6,336 bases of DNA. Origin: Gemmatimonadaceae bacterium. Lineage in GTDB: Bacteria > Gemmatimonadota > Gemmatimonadetes > Gemmatimonadales > Gemmatimonadaceae. Of this stretch, positions 1-6,336 are shown piece by piece. The position numbers and the translations under genes are program-made. The DNA is taken from contig JACDHQ010000134.1 of the NCBI GenBank assembly GCA_013820975.1, positions 1-6,336 of the forward strand, in the 5' to 3' direction. Below the pieces are notes generated by a model. The model did no database searches, had not been told where the DNA came from, and worked only from the letters and a program-made list of their open reading frames with translations. Each line of letters begins with the position of its first letter. Position 1 is the first letter of the stretch.

Positions 1-1744
<1,744 letters not shown>

Positions 1745-1748
1745 TCGA

Positions 1749-1754
1749 TCCCCT
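1749..1754 (-). promoter_or_regulatory. Shine-Dalgarno of secA overlapping the nadD stop codon
   Basis: On the minus strand the junction reads TAGGGGATCGAATG. The last two bases of the nadD TAG stop are part of an AGGGGA ribosome-binding sequence 4-5 nt before the secA ATG. This decides the secA start and suggests that ribosomes finishing nadD help initiate secA. The coupling itself is inferred. Confidence 0.7.
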
Positions 1755-2316
1755 ATCGGTACAACCGCTCCGCGGTGATGTAATCCCCCACCGCGTCGGT
1801 CACGAACCCGCGCACAGGGAGCCCGTCGCGAACTCGCGCCCGGATCTCCGACGATGAAACGTCCACGCGCCGTGTGTCCACGGCGATCATGCCCTTCTCC
1901 ATCACGGCGGGTTCGCCGCCACGCTGCATCACCGCGATCGTGGCCAACGCACGAATCCGCTCCGGTTCCCGCCAGCGGCTGAAGCTCTGGAGGACGTCGG
2001 CACCGACCAGGAATACGAGCTCGGCACCGGGATGGCGTGCGGCATAGGCCGCCAGCGTGTCAACCGTGAAAGATAACCCGCCCCGTTCCATTTCGACCGG
2101 GTCGACCTCGAGCCGCTGGTCTGACTGCACGAGCAGCCGGACCATGGCGAGCCGCTGTTCCTCCGTCGCCTGGGCCTGCCCCTGCTTGAGGGGCTGCGTC
2201 GCGGCGGGCACCAACACGAGGCGGTCGAGCCCGAGGGCCTCGACCGCGTCGCTGGCAGTGAGCAGGTGGCCTACATGCGGTGGGTCAAAGCTCCCACCGA
2301 GCAGTCCGATGCGCAC
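1753..2316 (-). CDS. nadD: Nicotinate-nucleotide adenylyltransferase NadD
   Basis: NadD transfers AMP from ATP to nicotinate mononucleotide, giving deamido-NAD in the cytoplasm, an essential step of NAD synthesis. The 187-residue product is of usual family length. It opens with the nucleotidyltransferase signature GLLGGSFDPPHVGH (residues 4-17; HxGH at 14-17). It has SFTVDTL (82-88), FLVGADVLQSFSRW (102-115) and the second family signature, SSSEIR (154-159), near the C-terminus. The start is taken as GTG at 2316 because it directly precedes RIGLLGGSFDPP, the normal N-terminus. The same frame stays open far upstream, but only as a low-complexity shadow of the preceding gene without another plausible start. 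The GTG lies one base after the upstream TGA (TGACGTG) and has no evident Shine-Dalgarno, so reinitiation after the upstream gene is likely. The TAG stop leads directly into secA. Confidence 0.96.
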   Translation of the reverse strand: MRIGLLGGSFDPPHVGHLLTASDAVEALGLDRLVLVPAATQPLKQGQAQATEEQRLAMVRLLVQSDQRLEVDPVEMERGGLSFTVDTLAAYAARHPGAELVFLVGADVLQSFSRWREPERIRALATIAVMQRGGEPAVMEKGMIAVDTRRVDVSSSEIRARVRDGLPVRGFVTDAVGDYITAERLYR

Positions 2317-2317
2317 G

Positions 2318-3103
2318 TCAGGGTGCGCTGGGCGCCGGCGATGCAGAGGTGGGCGCGGCGGCCGGCGGCGAGACGCCGCTGCACTGGTCGCGCACGTCGG
2401 CGTCGTCGGCGTAGCGGTCGCGGAGCCAAGCGCAGGTCTCCTGCGCCTCCTGCGCATACCGGATCGACTGGTACACCTCGACGAGCTTGACGCCCGCGCG
2501 GCGCGCCGTTGGCGTTTCCGGATAGGTGTCGAGCACCGTCCGGAGGTAGATGATCGCCGAGTCGGGGGCCTTTCGCCTCGCGTAGTGGAGGCCGACCTCG
2601 TAGTTCTTGATCGCAAACCACTCGTCCAGCTCGCGGATCTCCCGCTCAGCGTCCGCGATGAGGGGGGAGGTCGGGTAGAGCCCGAGCATCTGCCGGTAGG
2701 CGGCGAGGGCCGTCTCGCCGTACTGGGCGTCGAGCGACGGCTTCCGCCAGAGCCGGCGGTACGACCGCGCGATCTCGAGCGCGGCCTCGTCGGCGATGGT
2801 GTCGGTCGGCACGAGGTCGACGAGCCGCTGCAAGGACTGCGCGGCGAGCAGCCATTCGCGGCGCTGCTGCTGCGCACGGCCGAGATACCAGTACGATGTC
2901 GCGATGAGCGAGTCGCGCGGAGAGAGCGTCGAGGTCAGCCGCTCGAACGCAAGCGCGGCGTTCTCCCAGCGGCGCGCCTCGAACTCGGTCACCCCCGCCT
3001 CGAAGATGGCTTCGCTGGTCGGGAAGTTGTCGACCCGGAAGCCCGGTCGGCAGGCGGCGGCCACCAGGAGCAGCGCCACGAGGCTGATGGAACGAAGATG
3101 CAT
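2318..3103 (-). CDS. bamD: Outer-membrane assembly lipoprotein, BamD/YfiO family
   Basis: BamD is the TPR lipoprotein of the BAM complex that inserts beta-barrel proteins into the outer membrane. The 261-residue product begins MHLRSISLVALLLVAAAC, a short positive N-region, a hydrophobic core and a lipobox with AAA before Cys18. The residue after Cys is Arg, not Asp, which fits outer-membrane sorting. TPR-like helices follow: SEAIFEAGVTEFEARRWENA (30-49), SYWYLGRAQQQRREWLLAAQ (70-89), and the family-typical stretch from Tyr128 to Pro147 (YGETALAAYRQMLGLYPTSP). IRELDEWFAIKNYEVGLHYA (156-175) and SAIIYLRTVLDTYPETPTA (182-200) are very BamD-like. The last 20 or so residues are a Pro/Ala/Ser-rich tail. 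The ATG at 3103 is chosen for the signal peptide; 65 upstream codons in frame are Arg/Pro-rich and overlap the previous gene. No clear Shine-Dalgarno is seen. Another TPR lipoprotein of the same superfamily is the main alternative. Confidence 0.9.
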   Translation of the reverse strand: MHLRSISLVALLLVAAACRPGFRVDNFPTSEAIFEAGVTEFEARRWENAALAFERLTSTLSPRDSLIATSYWYLGRAQQQRREWLLAAQSLQRLVDLVPTDTIADEAALEIARSYRRLWRKPSLDAQYGETALAAYRQMLGLYPTSPLIADAEREIRELDEWFAIKNYEVGLHYARRKAPDSAIIYLRTVLDTYPETPTARRAGVKLVEVYQSIRYAQEAQETCAWLRDRYADDADVRDQCSGVSPPAAAPTSASPAPSAP

Positions 3104-3135
3104 ACGGGCTGGATACCCGGCGATTCGCCGTGGGT
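3104..3135 (-). other. Short intergenic spacer with a hairpin before bamD
   Basis: The 32-nt gap between the TPR gene stop and the bamD ATG contains an inverted repeat at 3118-3130: CGGCGA and TCGCCG around a single A. An alternative pairing adds ACCC with GGGT outside a two-base bulge. No U-run follows, so it does not look like an intrinsic terminator. It ends about 14 nt before the ATG, and no recognisable Shine-Dalgarno lies between. Its role is unknown; it may be chance in GC-rich DNA. Confidence 0.35.
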
Positions 3136-3840
3136 TCAGGACTGGCCGGCGCGACGCCGGGCGAGCATGGAGCGATAGACCTCGAGTCGTGCTTCGCCGG
3201 GGTGACGCGCGGACGCGTCGTCCCAGAGGGCTGCGGCTCCGTCGAGGTCGCCCTGAAGATACATGGCCATGCCCCGGAGGAGCATACCGTCGAGCCAACC
3301 GGGGCGAAGTTCGAGCGCCTGTGCGAGCGCCCGGTCGGCTGCAGCGTGGTCGCCCATCTCCAGCAGCACGCGACCGAGGCGGTACTGGATGTCGGCGAAG
3401 CCAGGGCGAAGCGCGAGGGCGGCGCGGTACTGCTCGACCGCCTGCCCCAGTGCGCCCGCCTCGCGGTATTCATCGGCGAGGGCCGCATGGCTGTTCGCGA
3501 GCCGGTTCGCCACCATTACCGGGAACCCGCTTGCGTCCGGCTGGCCAAGCTCTTCGGCCGTCCAGAACGCCTGCTGGGCCCCCTCGCTGTCACCGAGCTG
3601 CTGCAGGACGACAGCACGGTTCAGGTGGGCCTCGATGTAGCGGGGGTTTCCCGCCAGCGCCCGGTCGAACGCCTTCAGGCCATCCTCGGGGCGCCCGATC
3701 ATCGAGAGGGCCAGGCCGAGGAGGTTGAGGGCGTCCGGATAGAGGCTGCCGTCCCGGTCGGCCGACGTCAGGACGAGCACCGTTCCGTGATAGTCGCGAA
3801 CGGAAAACCGTTCGCGGGCGATGATGAAGGCGTCGGTCAG
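3136..3840 (-). CDS. Cytoplasmic tetratricopeptide-repeat protein, probable CTG start
   Basis: I do not recognise a named function. The product is 234 residues from CTG at 3840, or 214 from the first conventional start (GTG at 3780). It is built almost wholly of TPR helices, about five repeats: residues 35-68 (NLLGLALSMIGRPEDGLKAF), 69-102 (HLNRAVVLQQLGDSEGAQQA), 115-148 (LADEYREAGALGQAVEQYRA), 149-182 (YRLGRVLLEMGDHAAADRAL) and 183-216 (LLRGMAMYLQGDLDGAAALW). There is no signal peptide or membrane segment, so it is probably a cytoplasmic scaffold. The upstream residues TDAFIIARERFSVRDYHGTV form a normal first TPR-like helix. The CTG overlaps the preceding stop as CTGA and has GGAG 7 nt before it, while the GTG has only weak upstream complementarity. 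No ATG, GTG or TTG occurs between the CTG and the in-frame stop at 3859-3861. The TPR call is firm; the start is probable; the partners are unknown. Confidence 0.85.
   Translation of the reverse strand: MTDAFIIARERFSVRDYHGTVLVLTSADRDGSLYPDALNLLGLALSMIGRPEDGLKAFDRALAGNPRYIEAHLNRAVVLQQLGDSEGAQQAFWTAEELGQPDASGFPVMVANRLANSHAALADEYREAGALGQAVEQYRAALALRPGFADIQYRLGRVLLEMGDHAAADRALAQALELRPGWLDGMLLRGMAMYLQGDLDGAAALWDDASARHPGEARLEVYRSMLARRRAGQS
3795..3816 (-). repeat. Perfect 9-bp inverted repeat at the start of the TPR gene
   Basis: On the minus strand the arms CGCGAACGG and CCGTTCGCG flank a TTTT loop, so the transcript can form a strong 9-bp, four-base-loop hairpin. It begins 21 nt after the CTG codon and ends 14 nt before the downstream GTG candidate. 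It encodes part of RERFSVR and is followed by no U-run, so a terminator is unlikely. It may influence start choice or RNA processing, or be coincidental. Confidence 0.5.
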
Positions 3841-5201
3841 ACGCGGGCTCCGGACGTTTCACGGACCGGCACCTGCGAGAGCGAGACGATTCGCGCCTTG
3901 CCGGGCGTCAGCGTCCGAGTCGCATTGCGCGCATCGACCACGACCGAGGCGTGGTCCACGACGGATTGATAGTCCACTTCACGGTGATCCGTGACGATCA
4001 CGACCGCATCGGCTTTCGCCAGCTCCGTTGCCGAGAGCGATACGCTGTCCCTGTCAGTCGCGACCCCATGATGCGGGTCCGCTCTGATGACCGGCACGAA
4101 CGGGTCGTGATAGACCACCTCAGCGCCGTAGGACTCGAGGAGCCGGATGATGTCGAGGGCCGGGGACTCACGGACGTCGTTGATGTCGCGCTTGTAGGCC
4201 ACACCAAGCACGAGGACCCGCGCCCCGTTCACCGCCTTGCGGTCGCCGTTGAGGGCGAGCATCACCTTCTCCACCACAAACGCCGGCATTTGCGAGTTGA
4301 TCTCGCTTGCCAGGTCGATCATGCGGGTCTTGTAGTTGAGCGTCCGCATCTTCCACGCGAGGTAGTGCGGATCGAGCGGGATGCAGTGTCCACCAATGCC
4401 GGGGCCCGGCGTGAACTTCATGAAGCCGAAGGGCTTCGTCGCCGCGGCCTCGATCACTTCCCACACGTCCACGCCAAGCCGGTCGCACATGATCGCCATT
4501 TCGTTCGCGAGGGCGATGTTGATGGAGCGGAAGGTGTTCTCGAGCAGCTTCACGAGCTCTGCCGCCTCGGGTGTCGATACCGGCACGACCGTGTCAATGC
4601 ACGCGGAATACAAGGCGGTCGCCACTTCGGTGCAGGCCGGGGTGACGCCCCCGACCACCTTCGGCGTGTTCTTCGTGTGGTAGACGGGGTTGCCCGGATC
4701 GACCCGCTCAGGGCTGAACGCCAGGAACACGTCCTCGCCGACGACGAATCCGAGTTCCTCCATCATCGGCTGCAGGAGTTCGCGCGTCGTCCCCGGATAG
4801 GTCGTGCTTTCGAGCACGATGAGCTGCCCGGCGTGGGCCGATGCCGCGATCGTATCGCGGGCGGCGAGCACATAGCTCATGTCAGGGTCGCGGGTCTTCA
4901 CGAGGGGGGTCGGCACGGCGATCGAGATGGCGTCCGTCTCTCCCAGCCGCGCCGGATCCGTGGTCGCAACGAGGAGGCCTGACTTGACGAGCTGCTCCAC
5001 GTCGATTGAAGGGACGTCCTGGATGTGGGAGCGCCCGGCCTGCAGTTCACCCACGACGCGCTCGCTGACGTCGAACCCGACCACCTTGAAACCCGCCTGG
5101 GCAAACTCCACGGCGAGGGGAAGCCCGACATAGCCGAGGCCGACCACACCGATGACGGCTGACCGATCCTCGATCTTCTTGAGCAACACGTCCTTGTTCA
5201 T
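3837..5201 (-). CDS. wbpA: Nucleotide-sugar dehydrogenase, UDP-GlcNAc 6-dehydrogenase (WbpA) type
   Basis: The predicted reaction is the NAD-dependent four-electron oxidation of the C6 hydroxyl of UDP-N-acetylglucosamine to UDP-GlcNAc uronic acid, a cytoplasmic step toward surface polysaccharide. The 454-residue product has all three domains of the UDP-glucose/GDP-mannose dehydrogenase family. The N-terminal Rossmann fold has IGVVGLGYVGLPLA (17-30) and VPTP (96-99). LESTTYPGTT (130-139) and FSPERVDPGN (162-171) follow. The central helix LVKLLENTFRSINIALANEM has conserved Lys218 and Asn222. The catalytic loop GPGIGGHCIPLDPHYLAWK has Cys273. The C-terminal domain has VLGVAYKRDINDVRESPA (331-348) and YHDPFVP. 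GGHCIPLDPxYLxWK points to the WbpA type rather than WecC (GGHCIAVDPWF in E. coli as recalled) or UDP-glucose dehydrogenase; exact substrate is inferred. The ATG at 5201 has AGGA 8 nt upstream; 39 in-frame upstream codons overlap the previous gene and look non-coding. The stop overlaps the next gene's CTG. Confidence 0.93.
   Translation of the reverse strand: MNKDVLLKKIEDRSAVIGVVGLGYVGLPLAVEFAQAGFKVVGFDVSERVVGELQAGRSHIQDVPSIDVEQLVKSGLLVATTDPARLGETDAISIAVPTPLVKTRDPDMSYVLAARDTIAASAHAGQLIVLESTTYPGTTRELLQPMMEELGFVVGEDVFLAFSPERVDPGNPVYHTKNTPKVVGGVTPACTEVATALYSACIDTVVPVSTPEAAELVKLLENTFRSINIALANEMAIMCDRLGVDVWEVIEAAATKPFGFMKFTPGPGIGGHCIPLDPHYLAWKMRTLNYKTRMIDLASEINSQMPAFVVEKVMLALNGDRKAVNGARVLVLGVAYKRDINDVRESPALDIIRLLESYGAEVVYHDPFVPVIRADPHHGVATDRDSVSLSATELAKADAVVIVTDHREVDYQSVVDHASVVVDARNATRTLTPGKARIVSLSQVPVRETSGARV
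3848..3851 (-). promoter_or_regulatory. Shine-Dalgarno supporting the CTG start of the TPR gene
   Basis: The minus strand reads GGAG, then a 7-nt spacer CCCGCGT, then CTG at 3840-3838. The site lies inside the last codons of the upstream dehydrogenase gene. Its near-ideal spacing is the main signal that translation begins at this CTG rather than 60 nt downstream at the GTG. Confidence 0.6.
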
Positions 5202-5209
5202 TCTCTGAT

Positions 5210-5213
5210 TCCT
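5210..5213 (-). promoter_or_regulatory. Shine-Dalgarno of the dehydrogenase gene
   Basis: In the 25-nt gap after the aminotransferase stop the minus strand reads AGGA, then an 8-nt spacer, then ATG at 5201. This selects the start giving MNKDVLLKKIEDR directly before the Rossmann fold. Confidence 0.65.
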
Positions 5214-5226
5214 GAGGGCGACCGCG

Positions 5227-6336
5227 TCAGCGGCCGAAGAAGCTGCGGACCGCCGCGACGACTTCGTCGCGCTGCGCGGTGGTGAGTTCGGGGAAGACGG
5301 GAAGGGACAGCACTTCACCTGCCGCCCGCTCCGCCTCGGGGATGCTTCCGGCCTTGTAGCCCAGATAGGCGAAGCATTCCTGCAGGTGCAGCGGCAGCGG
5401 GTAGTAGATCGCCGAGCCGATGCCCGTGTTGGTCAGGTGCTGCTTGAGCGCATCCCGCTGGTCGTCGGCGACGCGGACCGTGTACTGGTTGTAGATGGAT
5501 TCGTTCTCCGGCGATACGTACGGTGTCGCCAGCCCGGCGACGTCGGCGAAGGCCTGGTCGTAGAACGCCGCGTTGCTGCGCCGCGCGGCGCTCCACGCGG
5601 CCAGATGCGGCAACTTCGCCGCGAGCACCGCTGCCTGCAGCGTATCGAGGCGGCTGTTGAAGCCCACTTCGTCGTGGTAATACGTCTTCGTCCCGCCATG
5701 TACCCGCAGCTTCTGCAGTCGCGCGGCGAGTGCGTCGTCCGGCGTCACCATCATGCCGCCGTCACCGTACCCGCCGAGGTTCTTCGAGGGGAAGAAGCTG
5801 AAGGTCCCGATCGTGGCGACTTCGCCGGCCATCGACCACGCGTCACCGATCTTCCGGCGCGCGCCGATCGATTGCGCAGCGTCCTCGATCACGGGGAGGC
5901 CACCGGCGATCGCCGTGATCGCGTCGATCTCGGCCATCTGGCCGAACAGGTCCACCGCGATGATCGCCTTCGTCTTCGGCGTGATCGCGGCCCGGATGGC
6001 CTCGACCGAAATGTTGAACGTCCTCGGCTCGATGTCCACGAACACCGGCGTCGCGCCAACGTTGTGGATCGTGCCTGCCGTCGCGAAGAAGGTGAACGGC
6101 GTGGTGATCACCTCGTCGCCGCGGCCGACGTCGAGCGCGCGCATCGCGAGGAGCAGCGCGTCGGTGCCGCTGGCGCAGCCGACCGCGTGCGGCGTTCGCG
6201 AGAGCGCCGCGACGTCGGCCTCGAGCCGCTCGACCGGTTCGCCGAGGATGAACGTCTGCGCATCGATGACGCGGGTGACGGCAGCGAGCATGTCGTCACG
6301 GATGGTCGCGTGCTGCGCCTTCAGGTCGAGCAGGGG
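5227..6336 (-). CDS. DegT/DnrJ/EryC1/StrS-family sugar aminotransferase, WbpE-like (5' end outside window)
   Basis: This fold-type I PLP enzyme transfers an amino group, usually from glutamate, to a keto-sugar nucleotide in the cytoplasm. The visible 369 residues start PLLDLKAQHATIRDDM, normally only a few residues after the true Met, so only the first codons are missing. Motifs: CASGTDALLLAMRAL (54-68) for PLP phosphate binding; GDEVITTPFTFFATA (73-87); PVFVDIEP (97-104); VIEDAAQSIGA with Asp152, expected to contact the pyridine nitrogen; SFFPSKNLGGYGDGG with Schiff-base Lys185; GFNSRLDTLQAAVLAAKL (225-242); YNQYTVR (282-288); and YYPLPLHLQ (311-319). An internal ATG at 6291 would discard the conserved LLDLK N-terminus and is not the real start. 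From memory the sequence resembles Pseudomonas WbpE, which aminates UDP-3-keto-GlcNAcA. The adjacent WbpA-type dehydrogenase supports this, but other 3- or 4-aminotransferases of the family are possible. Stop TGA at 5229-5227. Confidence 0.94.
   Translation of the reverse strand, partial: PLLDLKAQHATIRDDMLAAVTRVIDAQTFILGEPVERLEADVAALSRTPHAVGCASGTDALLLAMRALDVGRGDEVITTPFTFFATAGTIHNVGATPVFVDIEPRTFNISVEAIRAAITPKTKAIIAVDLFGQMAEIDAITAIAGGLPVIEDAAQSIGARRKIGDAWSMAGEVATIGTFSFFPSKNLGGYGDGGMMVTPDDALAARLQKLRVHGGTKTYYHDEVGFNSRLDTLQAAVLAAKLPHLAAWSAARRSNAAFYDQAFADVAGLATPYVSPENESIYNQYTVRVADDQRDALKQHLTNTGIGSAIYYPLPLHLQECFAYLGYKAGSIPEAERAAGEVLSLPVFPELTTAQRDEVVAAVRSFFGR

Noticed and set aside
2317..2877. Upstream in-frame extension of nadD to an ATG at 2877
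   Set aside because: The 187 extra residues are Arg/Ser/Pro low complexity and overlap bamD in another frame. The NadD fold begins exactly at the GTG.
2057..3178. Long plus-strand open frame opposite nadD and bamD
   Set aside because: Arg-rich low-complexity product spanning two genes that have clear motifs on the other strand.
3104..3298. 65-codon N-terminal extension of bamD
   Set aside because: It would bury the lipoprotein signal peptide and overlaps the TPR gene's coding sequence.
3130..4982. Two plus-strand open frames (3130-3969 and 3951-4982) opposite the TPR and dehydrogenase genes
   Set aside because: No domain signal, and the minus-strand genes fully explain the region.
5202..5318. 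39-codon N-terminal extension of the dehydrogenase
   Set aside because: Ser/Arg-rich, overlaps the aminotransferase C-terminus, and a good Shine-Dalgarno supports the ATG at 5201.

Overview
The window is a compact, GC-rich bacterial segment with six genes, all on the minus strand and all reading toward coordinate 1. Transcription order is right to left: sugar aminotransferase (partial, enters from the right edge), WbpA-type nucleotide-sugar dehydrogenase, a cytoplasmic TPR protein, the BamD-type outer-membrane lipoprotein, nadD, and secA (partial, leaves at the left edge). The gaps, in order, are 25 nt, a 4-nt overlap, 32 nt, 1 nt and 8 nt. No gene-free stretch exceeds 32 nt, so one polycistronic unit is likely. 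I see no RNA gene, mobile element, CRISPR array, convincing promoter or intrinsic terminator.

Organism: a BamD-like lipoprotein implies a diderm bacterium. The SecA has an extended N-terminal region, a MATGEGKT Walker A and a long insertion before the preprotein-binding region. From memory this resembles Bacteroidota/Gemmatimonadota-type SecA. With the strong G/C bias at third codon positions and the TPR protein's style, Gemmatimonadota or a related phylum is my best guess. That placement is inference, not shown by any marker gene here.

Layout: the right half (3837-6336) makes an activated amino-uronic sugar. The WbpA-like dehydrogenase should oxidise UDP-GlcNAc to the uronic acid, and the WbpE-like PLP enzyme should aminate a 3-keto derivative of it. 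The intermediate oxidase and acetyltransferase are not in the window. The middle (2318-3840) holds the TPR protein and the outer-membrane assembly lipoprotein. The left part holds NAD biosynthesis (nadD) and the preprotein translocase ATPase (secA). Most of the products serve envelope building: a surface-sugar precursor, outer-membrane protein insertion and protein export. NAD is also the likely cofactor of the dehydrogenase.

The most unusual local feature is the start of the TPR gene. The conserved-looking N-terminus extends 20 codons beyond the first conventional start (GTG at 3780) and reaches a CTG at 3840. That CTG overlaps the upstream stop as CTGA and has a GGAG Shine-Dalgarno 7 nt ahead. 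A perfect 9-bp inverted repeat lies just inside the gene. Otherwise the region is conserved cell machinery, and I found no evidence of a novel defence, mobile or regulatory system.
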